From the NCBI RefSeq assembly GCF_900103185.1, contig NZ_FNJD01000020.1:1-64000 (forward strand): a stretch of DNA of 64,000 bases. Direction: 5' to 3'. The notes under the pieces are model-generated. The model was not told the origin of the DNA. It searched no databases and saw only the letters and a list, made by a program, of their open reading frames with translations. The stretch's first letter is position 1, and each line of letters starts with the position of its first letter. This document shows positions 43,612 through 51,162 of this stretch, one piece after another. Position numbers and translations under genes: made by a program. The stretch comes from Sulfitobacter litoralis. GTDB lineage: Bacteria > Pseudomonadota > Alphaproteobacteria > Rhodobacterales > Rhodobacteraceae.

Positions 43612-44052
43612 ATGGCATCACTGGCGACCCTTCCGATCTCGGATCGTGACGACACACCACTGCACGCACCTGCCCCGCACGTTACCCCCGACCAACGCGC
43701 CGCCCTGACCCGTTTGCGGCTGTCGGCGATGGCATGTCGCGTCGCCGCGCGCACGGATCTTTACGAAGCCTGCGCCCTGCTCAGCCTCGACGGCGAAGAC
43801 GCCAAACGCACATTTGTCGATACGCTGGTCAAATGCCTGCCAAGCGCCCTACAGCGGCGAGTGATCTGGTTCACCCCCGGAACAGATACACTTTCGTTCG
43901 ACGAATCCTGGACCCTGCGATGCCTGACCTGCATCCGCGCGAATGATCTTGCTAACCTAAATTTCCTGATCAAGTCGCGGGTATCCCCTGCGGACCGGCG
44001 CTATATCGGCTATTTACTCAGCCAGATTTCCGAGCAGTTTTCTAAAGATTAG
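43612..44052 (+). CDS. Hypothetical protein
   Basis: A 146-residue protein I do not recognise. The N-terminal 30 residues are Pro/Asp-rich and probably flexible. The rest, RAALTRLRLSAMACRVAARTDLYEACALL and onward, is predicted helical with Cys36, Cys49, Cys75 and a CLTC pair at about 108-111. No signal peptide or membrane segment is seen. A strong promoter lies upstream and its stop codon falls inside the Irr-like box of the following dps gene. Codon use matches the neighbours. It could be a small regulator, but nothing shows this directly. Confidence 0.6.
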   Translation: MASLATLPISDRDDTPLHAPAPHVTPDQRAALTRLRLSAMACRVAARTDLYEACALLSLDGEDAKRTFVDTLVKCLPSALQRRVIWFTPGTDTLSFDESWTLRCLTCIRANDLANLNFLIKSRVSPADRRYIGYLLSQISEQFSKD

Positions 44053-44063
44053 AATTATTCTAA
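44049..44063. promoter_or_regulatory. Irr-like iron-control element TTAGAATTATTCTAA
   Basis: A perfect 7-1-7 palindrome that fits the alphaproteobacterial Irr/ICE pattern TTAGAA-N3-TTCTAA. It lies just upstream of a -35 TTGGCA (44071-44076) and -10 TATGTT (44093-44098) that would serve dps. It overlaps the stop of the preceding gene. Iron-responsive control of dps is the natural reading. Confidence 0.65.
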
Positions 44064-44160
44064 ACAAGTCTTGGCAAACCGTTTTCCGCGTCTATGTTAA
44101 AAGACAGCCAGCTTGTACCGTGCCAGCCAGTTACAATTTCAAACATGTGGGGACGTAAAA

Positions 44161-44634
44161 ATGAACCAGACAGCCGCTGCATTGACCACCGATGCAAAAA
44201 CAGCAATCGCCGATGCGTTGAACCAATGCGTTGCGGAAACCGCCGTGACGACAATGCTCGCGCAGAACTTTCACTGGAACGTAAAAGGCATGTCGTTCGG
44301 CCCGCTGCACGATCTGTTCCAGAAAATCTACGAAGACCACTTTATCGCGCAGGATGATCTGGCAGAGCGTATCCGCGCCCTTGATGTCCACGCCGAAGGG
44401 ATGCTTTCCGGCATGCTCAAACGGTCCAAGATCAGCGAACATGATGGCCATGCGACCGATCAGGAAATGATCCGCATGATGATGGAAGCGCAAGAGACGC
44501 TGGCCTCGACCATCGCAGGCGCAGGCCAGCTGGCCGCCGACAACGGCGACACGCTAACCGAAGATCTGTGTATCGCACGCGGAACAGCGCATGAAAAATT
44601 CGCGTGGTTCTTGCGCGCACACCTCGCAGGCTAA
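44161..44634 (+). CDS. dps: Dps-family DNA protection / mini-ferritin protein
   Basis: A 157-residue ferritin-like protein forming a 12-subunit shell that oxidises Fe2+ with peroxide. Ferroxidase residues: His in NFHWNVKG (about 37-44), then HDLFQKIYEDHFIAQDDLAERI with His, Asp and Glu (49-70), at the dimer interface. It lacks the Lys-rich N-terminal tail, so DNA binding may be weak. The start at 44161 is preferred: GGGGACG precedes it, and the longer frame lacks similarity. An Irr-like box with promoter lies about 100 bases upstream. Confidence 0.93.
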   Translation: MNQTAAALTTDAKTAIADALNQCVAETAVTTMLAQNFHWNVKGMSFGPLHDLFQKIYEDHFIAQDDLAERIRALDVHAEGMLSGMLKRSKISEHDGHATDQEMIRMMMEAQETLASTIAGAGQLAADNGDTLTEDLCIARGTAHEKFAWFLRAHLAG

Positions 44635-44670
44635 CCGCCCTGCCCGCTGACCCCGTCAGCACATCGAAAC

Positions 44671-44705
44671 AAATCGCGGCTAGAGAAGCTTCTCGGCCGC
44701 GATTT
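44671..44705. terminator. Hairpin between dps and DUF1289 genes
   Basis: AAATCGCGGC pairs with GCCGCGATTT around an inner GAGAAGCTTCTC dyad, followed by TTGCGTTT. It extends into the last codons of the convergent DUF1289 gene. Confidence 0.6.
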
Positions 44706-44925
44706 TGCGTTTAGCGAGCTTTTTGCGATACGCCAGATCCCAGTGACTATATTTGCCCAGACGTTCCTGCTGTGCGGTCAGCATGTGCAAGAACCCCACG
44801 CGGTGGCTTTCCTTCTTCAGCGACTTGAACATAGATTTCTGCGCCTTGGTCAGCGAACACCCGATGCAATGGCCTTCGCGTTTGAACTTGCACACGTCGA
44901 TACAGGGGCTTGGGGTTTTAGCCAT
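44680..44925 (-). CDS. DUF1289 Cys-rich small protein
   Basis: An 81-residue protein with the DUF1289 motif: CIDVCKFKREGHCIGCSLT, with four Cys in C-x3-C-x7-C-x2-C spacing near residues 8-22. It could bind a metal or iron-sulfur cluster. The rest is basic and helical (KKLAKRKIAAEKLL). The start at 44925 begins right before the domain; the longer frame adds 9 residues. The function of the family is unknown. It is convergent with dps. Confidence 0.85.
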   Translation of the reverse strand: MAKTPSPCIDVCKFKREGHCIGCSLTKAQKSMFKSLKKESHRVGFLHMLTAQQERLGKYSHWDLAYRKKLAKRKIAAEKLL

Positions 44926-45001
44926 GGGAAACCTTGCTGATACATCCGGCAATTTGATCCCTGTCGGTCAGGGGACTCGCGGTAGCATATGGCAATAAAC
45001 G

Positions 45002-45031
45002 CAAGGCCGCACCAGTGCAGGCGCGGCCTTG
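45002..45031. terminator. Hairpin CAAGGCCGC-N12-GCGGCCTTG
   Basis: Perfect 9-base arms, downstream of the sodC gene (minus strand, stop at 45062). It is a likely terminator for sodC. Confidence 0.6.
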
Positions 45032-45061
45032 ATCCTTCACATCATTGTAAATGGGCTGCGA

Positions 45062-45568
45062 TCAAGCAGGGTCGGCCCCGAAGGTCCCGCAAGCAATACG
45101 ATCCCCCGCGTCGCCCGATGGCTGCGAGCTGTAATCGTCCTGCCCGCCATGTATCACAAACGCCGCACCATCATCGTCCATCAGGTGTTCTTCCACGTTC
45201 AAGAAAGGCAGAAATACCTCCTGCTCGACTGTGCCATCGCTGTTTACGGTGACGTTCGGCATGTCACCGGGGTGCGGGCCACCTGAGGCCAGCACGCCAT
45301 GTTCCCGGTCCCCTGCAATATGACCGCCTGCTGACTTAAAGCCGTCGCCCGAACAATCCCCGGTCTCGTGCAAGTGCACTGCGATCCCCCCCTCGGGCAG
45401 GTTTGTCAGCGACAGTTTCGCCAGCGCAACGCCGGACTCTGTGTCGCTTACCGAAACGGTCCCGACCTTTGCGCCGTCGCTGTTCATGACGGTCGCTGCG
45501 GTCTCTGCTGCAAATGCGGCGCTTGTCATCAGCCCGCAGGCCACGGCAGTGGTAAATGCGATTTTCAT
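45062..45568 (-). CDS. sodC: Cu/Zn superoxide dismutase
   Basis: A 168-residue periplasmic enzyme converting superoxide to peroxide and oxygen. It has a signal peptide (1-20, ending SAAFAA). Metal ligands: HLHETGDC (His-x-His, about 64-66), SAGGHIAGDREHG and GGPHPGDMPN for copper, zinc and the bridging His, and FVIHGGQDDYSSQPSGDAGDRIACG with the last copper His and the disulfide Cys. GGGAGA precedes the ATG. It is close to dps and fits an oxidative-stress cluster. Confidence 0.95.
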   Translation of the reverse strand: MKIAFTTAVACGLMTSAAFAAETAATVMNSDGAKVGTVSVSDTESGVALAKLSLTNLPEGGIAVHLHETGDCSGDGFKSAGGHIAGDREHGVLASGGPHPGDMPNVTVNSDGTVEQEVFLPFLNVEEHLMDDDGAAFVIHGGQDDYSSQPSGDAGDRIACGTFGADPA

Positions 45569-45782
45569 GGTAATCTCCCTTTATGCTTGGATATGAACCG
45601 GCCAGCTGTGGTCGATTGGTCAAGGACCAACCCGCCCGATTTCGCAAGGGTTCCAAGACAACGGCCCCCTCGGCCAGACCTCGCCCATCGGCAGAACTTG
45701 GCCGCTGGTGAAAGCCCCCGGAACCGGAACCGCGCATCCTTCGTTTCAACTACAGATAACCACAACACAGGAGAGTTTCGAC

Positions 45783-46136
45783 ATGACTGCAACATCACAC
45801 TCTAGCCTCGTATCTTCCTCTGACGTGAACGGGACGAATGTCTACAGCCGCGACGGCACACACATCGGGTCCATCGATCACCTGATGATCGACAAACAAT
45901 CGGGAAAGGTCGCTTATGCCGTGATGGGCTTTGGCGGGTTTCTTGGCCTCGGCGAAGAACACCATCCGGTGCCGTGGGGCAAGCTCGACTACGACACTGC
46001 TAAAGAAGGTTTCGTAACCAACATCACCGAAGAGCAGGTAAAAGGCGCGCCAGCCCGCGATGACGGCTGGAAAGCGGATCGGGACTGGGAACGCCGGACG
46101 CATGAACACTACATGATCCCCAACTATTGGATCTGA
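45783..46136 (+). CDS. PRC-barrel domain protein
   Basis: A 117-residue protein with a PRC-barrel: GTNVYSRDGTHIGSIDHLMIDKQSGKVAYAVMGFGGFLGLGEEHHPVPWGKLDYD (residues 16-70). The C-terminal part DDGWKADRDWERRTHEHYMIPNYW is also typical of this stress-linked subgroup. No signal peptide is seen. The start at 45783 has CAGGAGAG; the longer frame upstream is rejected. Related proteins accumulate under stress or bind RNA, but the role here is unknown. A strong terminator follows. Confidence 0.85.
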   Translation: MTATSHSSLVSSSDVNGTNVYSRDGTHIGSIDHLMIDKQSGKVAYAVMGFGGFLGLGEEHHPVPWGKLDYDTAKEGFVTNITEEQVKGAPARDDGWKADRDWERRTHEHYMIPNYWI

Positions 46137-46159
46137 TCCCCGCAAATAGCTACATCACC

Positions 46160-46190
46160 GACCGTCCCCCTTTCGGGGGCGGTCTTTTTC
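46160..46190 (+). terminator. Rho-independent terminator after PRC-barrel gene
   Basis: GACCG-T-CCCCC-N4-GGGGG-CGGTC followed by TTTTT, 24 bases after the stop codon. This is a strong match. Confidence 0.85.
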
Positions 46191-46299
46191 GATTGCCGCC
46201 TTATCATATACTTTATCGCGTTAAAGCTTCCGGAAGATCGCCCATGCCACATGCCCCCGCAGCCCCCCGCCTCTCTGTCTGCCCGCAGGAGCCGTGCTG

Positions 46300-46791
46300 A
46301 TGTGGGATGATATCTTAGGCCAGTTCGCGCTCTCTCCCAGCCTGCCCTTATCGGTGGTGATCTCGCGCACGCTCGCGACAGTCGTGTTTTGTGGGCTCAT
46401 TGGGCTGGAGCGTGAAACATCCAAACGACCCGCAGGACTGCGCACTCATATGCTGATCGGTCTTGCGTCCTGCATCTACTGTTTGCTGACGCTCGCCCTC
46501 CTTGCCCGCAGCGCTGAATTTGGCGACACCATCCAGATGGACCCGCTGCGCATCATCGAGGCGGTTACGAGCGGCGTCGCCTTCCTCGCGGCGGGGTTGA
46601 TCGTTTTCTCACAGGGCAAAGTGCGCGGACTAACCACAGGTGCCAGCATGTGGGTCGCCGCCGCTGTCGGCGTGGCCTGCGGTTTGGGCGAATGGACCAT
46701 CGCAGGCATGACGGTGATCCTTGCCCTGATTATCATCGCACTGGTGCGAAAGCTCGAAAAACACGCGGGCACCTACGAAGATCACGACTAG
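46300..46791 (+). CDS. MgtC/SapB-family membrane protein
   Basis: A 163-residue protein with four or five hydrophobic segments. Family signatures: VFCGLIGLERETSKRPAGLRTHMLIGLAS (26-54) and ASMWVAAAVGVACGLGEW (about 120-137). It acts in the inner membrane; the function in this family is debated (adaptation to low magnesium, modulation of ATP synthase). ATG 46300 lies 8 bases after AGGAG, whereas the GTG at 46294 is too close to that site. Confidence 0.87.
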   Translation: MWDDILGQFALSPSLPLSVVISRTLATVVFCGLIGLERETSKRPAGLRTHMLIGLASCIYCLLTLALLARSAEFGDTIQMDPLRIIEAVTSGVAFLAAGLIVFSQGKVRGLTTGASMWVAAAVGVACGLGEWTIAGMTVILALIIIALVRKLEKHAGTYEDHD

Positions 46792-46904
46792 GATCGACCC
46801 AATGCAGCAATGCAACAGTTTGTGACGTGAAAACACATGCCCTTGTTTTACAACTCCGGCGGAATACCGTAGCTGAATTACAGATTCATATGAGGAAGAT
46901 AACG

Positions 46905-47201
46905 ATGAGCGTTCGGGTTTGGATTGCAGGCTGTGCCGTTTTGGCGCTGGCTGCTTGTGCGGAAGTGCCAACTACCACTGACAAAATGACCAACGACCAA
47001 GGGTTTTTCACCGAACTGCCCGAAAATGTGCGCCTGGTGGCTGCCAAGAACCAGGACCTGACCGCGGTTAAGATCGACCCCAGCAACGGATGCTACGTCT
47101 ACCGCTACCGCGGGCCGGTCGAAACGACCTTCCTGCCCCTGCGCGCCGACAATGGCCGTCCGATCTGTACCCAAACGATCGCGGCAGCTGCGGCGGGCTA
47201 A
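46905..47201 (+). CDS. Small lipoprotein of unknown function
   Basis: A 98-residue lipoprotein with signal MSVRVWIAGCAVLALAACAE and the lipobox LAAC (Cys18). The mature part is about 80 residues with two Cys (NGCYVYRYRGPVE and PICTQT) that may form a disulfide. The start at 46905 is favoured by AGGAAG upstream; an ATG at 46890 is a second option. I do not recognise the family. A very strong hairpin terminator follows at 47223. Confidence 0.7.
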   Translation: MSVRVWIAGCAVLALAACAEVPTTTDKMTNDQGFFTELPENVRLVAAKNQDLTAVKIDPSNGCYVYRYRGPVETTFLPLRADNGRPICTQTIAAAAAG

Positions 47202-47222
47202 TGCGCCCCGCATCGTGACGTA

Positions 47223-47261
47223 AAAAGGCCGCCGGAAGCTCGATGCTTCCGGCGGCCTTTT
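47223..47261. terminator. Strong bidirectional terminator
   Basis: The 17-base perfect arms AAAAGGCCGCCGGAAGC/GCTTCCGGCGGCCTTTT have a 5-base loop and A and T tracts on the two sides. It separates the convergent lipoprotein and L,D-transpeptidase genes. Confidence 0.9.
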
Positions 47262-47284
47262 GTATCTACAAGCCGTAACTCCGC

Positions 47285-47953
47285 TTAGCTCGTTGCAGTG
47301 ATGCGCTCTTCGGGTGGATAAAGAATAGCGCGTGAACCAGTGTTCACGTTTTCATATAATGCGTTGATGTGCGGCATGATCATCCGTACGCAACCAGAGC
47401 TCGCACGCCCCCCGATCGACTGCGGGTTCGGCGAGCCGTGAATGCGCAGATAGGTGTCGCGGTTGCCCACAAACAGATACAGCGCACGCGACCCCAAGGG
47501 GTTCTGCGGTCCGGCATCCATACCGTCAGCGTGTTGAGCGTAAAGCTCAGGATCGCGACGGATCATATTCTGGGTCGGCGTCCACGTCGGCCATTTTGCC
47601 TTGCGCTTGATCGAATAGGTGCCGGGTTCGTACAGATCGCCACGGGCAATCGCCACACCATATCTCATGGCCGTACCGTTGTCCTGAATGTGGTAAAGAT
47701 AGCGGGCCACCGCATCAACGTGAATGTCACCCGGTATCAATCCGGGGTTCGATTCGACAAGACGCGGCAGGAAGCGTGGTGCGACACCCCACGGGTTTGT
47801 CGTTGCAGGGTCAAAGCCGGCGGGCGTCACTTGTGCGTCCCACGCATCCCACATCGACCGGTTAGTCGTGGCAGCAGCGGCAAGGTTCGGGGCCAGAGGG
47901 GCGGAAAACAACGCGGCAGCGGTGCTGGTGATGAAATGTCGTTTGGTCAGCAT
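47285..47953 (-). CDS. L,D-transpeptidase (YkuD family)
   Basis: A 222-residue exported enzyme that cross-links peptidoglycan 3-3 or attaches proteins to it. The signal region is MLTKRHFITSTAAALFSAPLAPNLAAAA, Tat-like but without the twin Arg. The catalytic motif is HGSPNPQSIGGRASSGCVRM (about 173-192): His, then Ser-x-Gly-Cys-Val-Arg with the nucleophilic Cys. AGGAG precedes the ATG. The YkuD domain covers about 75-217. It acts in the periplasm. Confidence 0.93.
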   Translation of the reverse strand: MLTKRHFITSTAAALFSAPLAPNLAAAATTNRSMWDAWDAQVTPAGFDPATTNPWGVAPRFLPRLVESNPGLIPGDIHVDAVARYLYHIQDNGTAMRYGVAIARGDLYEPGTYSIKRKAKWPTWTPTQNMIRRDPELYAQHADGMDAGPQNPLGSRALYLFVGNRDTYLRIHGSPNPQSIGGRASSGCVRMIMPHINALYENVNTGSRAILYPPEERITATS

Positions 47954-48210
47954 GCGGACACGCTCCTATTTAGTTAGTGCTTTTAGTTAGTGCTTGAAGA
48001 AGTAACCCCCGATAACGCGCCTCTGTTCCCAAGAACCAGTCACATGGCCGTGTGAGTTTGTTTCGACAGGGGTAAACTAGACCGCCCGCACCCAAAACGC
48101 TACGGCTCGTTTCCCCTTATTTTATTGATAAATCCACAGATACTTTGACAAAGTTCCAATAAGATTGAAATTCTGTCAGTTTCATCGAATCTGACGCAGC
48201 AATAATTCCT

Positions 48211-48900
48211 TTATAGGTGGGCACCGGGCCTGCTGCGCAAAAACATCTTCTTGCGCCGTGACCAGTGCAGTCCAATTTCGCCGGCCATACGCTCCATCCC
48301 ACGGTGCAATTCATATCTGCGCAGAAATGGGAACCACGCACGCAGCCTGATGACACTCGGGTCGCCGAACCCGTCTACAATGAAAGGTCGGCAGATACCG
48401 TCTTCCTGCCCCCACACGATGCTCCGGCAATCTGCCTTTGGCACAACGACACCGAGCGCAAAAACCGATCGCGCGAAATCATTCAAAGCCTTCAGCGCGG
48501 CGGTATCCAGCATGTCACGCGCGATAAACTCATCCAGCGTCAGCCCCAGTCCGCCAGCTTTTGGCCCGACACGCTGCATCAATAGACCCAGTCCCATGTC
48601 CGTGCGCGTCATCCCATGCGTCGTCGCCAGCGGAGAGACAAAGGCGGTGCCAAAGCTGCGCATGCGCACTTCCATTTCATGCGACACCTCACGCACCAAA
48701 GCGCGGTGCAGCGTCACGGGGAATTGCGTGTGTACCAACGGCCTCACACGCCGCTTGCGCGCCGACACATCCGCCCCAATCGGCACTTTCGCGACCAGAT
48801 CGCCGGCACCATTCACCGCGAACACCGCCCTCCCTTGCTCTCTTCTAAGCAGAGCGCCTGTATTCAAGTGGAGCACTTGGGCTGATTTTGGCATATTCAT
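48211..48900 (-). CDS. YrbL-family protein (kinase-like)
   Basis: A 229-residue protein similar to the YrbL/PhoP-regulated family. It has LVAKVPIGADVSARKRR near 31-47, a REVSHEMEVRM segment (about 69-79), and CRPFIVDGFGDPSVIRLRAWFPFLRRYELHRGMERM (about 169-204), the family's Asp-Gly-x-Gly-Asp core. The fold is thought to be kinase-like, but activity is unproven. No convincing ribosome site precedes either ATG (48900 or 48894). It stands alone; the 257 bases downstream hold no gene and are AT-richer. The call is by motif pattern. Confidence 0.65.
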   Translation of the reverse strand: MNMPKSAQVLHLNTGALLRREQGRAVFAVNGAGDLVAKVPIGADVSARKRRVRPLVHTQFPVTLHRALVREVSHEMEVRMRSFGTAFVSPLATTHGMTRTDMGLGLLMQRVGPKAGGLGLTLDEFIARDMLDTAALKALNDFARSVFALGVVVPKADCRSIVWGQEDGICRPFIVDGFGDPSVIRLRAWFPFLRRYELHRGMERMAGEIGLHWSRRKKMFLRSRPGAHL

Positions 48901-49122
48901 AAATTATCTTTAACTACGGGAACTTATCAACGGAAACACACGACGGCGAATCTGTAACCTAAAGTTGCATGAAATGTCAAAAGCTATCCTTAGAAGGACC
49001 CTTCACCCGCGTCTCCTGCCAGCTTTTAACACCGTCAAGAATCCGTCGCCGCTTGACATTCCCCCGTGGCACTTTGATTGACGTGCGTTAAGAACGATAG
49101 AAACCATAGAAAAGGGTGGAAT

Positions 49123-49701
49123 GTGCGTTTTCTCGCTGGAGTAGCCTCACTCATATGCGCTGTTAACTTGATTATCGGGAAAGTCTTTTCCTGGCTCGCG
49201 CTGGCCATTGTCATTGTCTGCTTTACCGTAGTGGTACAAAGATACCTCTTTGCCATCAGCTATGTCTGGATGCAGGACCTGTATATCTGGCTCAATGGCG
49301 CAATGTTTACCGCCGTCGCCGGTTTTGCGCTGTTGCGCGACGATCACGTGCGGGTCGATATTTTCTACCGCCCCGCCAAACTGCGCACCCGTGCCATTAC
49401 CGATCTGATCGGTGTGGTTATATTTCTGCTGCCCTTTACGTGGATCGTCTACATCTATTCCATGCCCTTCGTGCAGCGCGCCTGGAGCTATCATGAAGGC
49501 TCCGCCAACGTTGGTGGGATGCCGGGGCTCTATATTCTCAAAACCTTTATCATCGTCTTTGCCGCCCTGATCGCGGCGCAAGGTATTGCGATGGCGATCC
49601 GGTCGATTCTGGTGCTGCGGGGCAGGGTCGATCTTGTCCCCGCCGCGATGCAGTACAGCCCCGATGCCATCAAACCCGCCGCCACCAAGGGAGCCGCCTG
49701 A
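49123..49701 (+). CDS. TRAP transporter small permease (second system)
   Basis: A 192-residue protein with four hydrophobic segments, DctQ type: VFSWLALAIVIVCFTVVVQRYLF, then YVWMQDLYIWLNGAMFTAVAGFALLRDDHVRVDIFY, the family core. It begins at GTG 49123 with GGTGGA upstream; a TTG 45 bases earlier is less likely. The stop overlaps the dctM start (TGATG). Confidence 0.9.
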   Translation: MRFLAGVASLICAVNLIIGKVFSWLALAIVIVCFTVVVQRYLFAISYVWMQDLYIWLNGAMFTAVAGFALLRDDHVRVDIFYRPAKLRTRAITDLIGVVIFLLPFTWIVYIYSMPFVQRAWSYHEGSANVGGMPGLYILKTFIIVFAALIAAQGIAMAIRSILVLRGRVDLVPAAMQYSPDAIKPAATKGAA

Positions 49702-51092
49702 TGGACCCGATAATGATTGGCGAGATGCTCGCCGCGCTGATGTTCTTTGGGGTCATCGGCTTTTTGCTTCTGGGCTTTCCGGTTGCCTTCACCCTCGCCG
49801 GTACATCGTTACTATTCTGCGGTGTAGGCATGGCTTTGGGCGTGTTCGATCCGTCGAATTTCGGGTCTTTGCCAAACCGCTATATCGGCTTCATGACAAA
49901 CGAGGTCCTTGTGGCCGTGCCCCTGTTCATCTTTATGGGCGTGATGCTTGAACGCAGCCAGATCGCTGAACAGCTGTTGCTTACGATGGGCAAGATGTTC
50001 GGCAATATGCGTGGAGGGCTTGGTATTTCTGTCGTGCTGGTCGGTGCCATGCTCGCGGCCTCCACCGGGGTTGTGGGCGCGACCGTGGTGACTATGGGGC
50101 TGATCTCGCTGCCCGCGATGCTGCGGGCGGGCTATGACCCGAAACTGGCGACTGGCGTTATCTGTGCCAGCGGTACCTTGGGGCAGATCATCCCCCCCTC
50201 TACTGTCCTGATCTTCATGGGTGATATGCTGTCGGGCATCAATTCGCAGGTGCAGATGGCCAAGGGCAATTATGCCCCGACGCCCGTGTCTGTCGGCGAT
50301 CTTTTTGCCGGCGCCTTGCTGCCCGGTCTGCTGCTCGTATCGTTGTACCTTGGATACGTTTTGTTCAAAGCCGCAACCGATCCAGAATCCTGCCCCGCGA
50401 CACCGGTTCCGGCAGATGAAAAATCGGCCCTGCTGCGCGAGGTCTTTGTCGCATTGGTACCGCCTTTGGCTCTGATTATGGCCGTTTTAGGCTCTATTCT
50501 GGGCGGCATCGCCACCCCGACAGAGGCAGCATCCGTAGGGGCTGTGGGTGCCATGATCCTAGCAGCGCTGCGTTGGCGATTGTCCTTTGGGGTGCTCAAG
50601 GAAACCATGATCGCGACGGCAACGATCACCAGCATGGTCTTTGTGATCCTGCTCGGGGCGTCGGTTTTCTCTGTCGTGTTCCGCATGATGGGGGGCGACA
50701 ATCTGGTGCATGAATTCCTCAGCAATCTGCCCGGTGGCACGCTCGCCGCTGTTGCAGTCGTTATGCTGATCATGTTCTTCCTGGGCTTCATCCTCGACAC
50801 GTTCGAGATCATCTTTATCGTGATCCCGATCACCGCACCGGTGCTGCTGATGTTGGATGTCGATCCGATCTGGCTGGGCGTGCTTGTCGGCGTGAACCTG
50901 CAAACCTCGTTCCTGACGCCGCCCTTTGGCTTCGCGCTCTTTTACTTGCGCGGCGTCGCCCCGGCGGACCTGCCCACCAGCGCGATCTACAAAGGCATCC
51001 TTCCCTTCGTGCTGTTGCAGGTGGTGGCGATTGCTATCTTGTTCATGTTCCCCCAGATCGTGACCTGGCTGCCCAAGCTGATCGCGGGCTGA
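49701..51092 (+). CDS. TRAP transporter large permease (second system)
   Basis: A 463-residue channel subunit with about 12 hydrophobic segments. It shows PLFIFMGVMLERSQIAEQLL (about 74-93), GVICASGTLGQIIPPSTVLIFMGDM and GGIATPTEAASVGAVGAM. This larger DctM type is typical of TRAP systems for 2-oxo acids or mannitol. It is translationally coupled to the small permease. The binding-protein gene is convergent downstream across a shared terminator. Confidence 0.94.
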   Translation: MDPIMIGEMLAALMFFGVIGFLLLGFPVAFTLAGTSLLFCGVGMALGVFDPSNFGSLPNRYIGFMTNEVLVAVPLFIFMGVMLERSQIAEQLLLTMGKMFGNMRGGLGISVVLVGAMLAASTGVVGATVVTMGLISLPAMLRAGYDPKLATGVICASGTLGQIIPPSTVLIFMGDMLSGINSQVQMAKGNYAPTPVSVGDLFAGALLPGLLLVSLYLGYVLFKAATDPESCPATPVPADEKSALLREVFVALVPPLALIMAVLGSILGGIATPTEAASVGAVGAMILAALRWRLSFGVLKETMIATATITSMVFVILLGASVFSVVFRMMGGDNLVHEFLSNLPGGTLAAVAVVMLIMFFLGFILDTFEIIFIVIPITAPVLLMLDVDPIWLGVLVGVNLQTSFLTPPFGFALFYLRGVAPADLPTSAIYKGILPFVLLQVVAIAILFMFPQIVTWLPKLIAG

Positions 51093-51110
51093 ACGCCCCT
51101 ACCCCCCAAC

Positions 51111-51143
51111 AAAAAAGGCCCGGTGTTTCCACCGGGCCTTTTC
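51111..51143. terminator. Bidirectional terminator between TRAP permease and binding protein
   Basis: AAAAGGCCCGGTG-N4-CACCGGGCCTTTT with flanking A and T tracts, between the convergent genes. Confidence 0.88.
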
Positions 51144-51162
51144 TTTGTCCGTCTCTTAGAAC

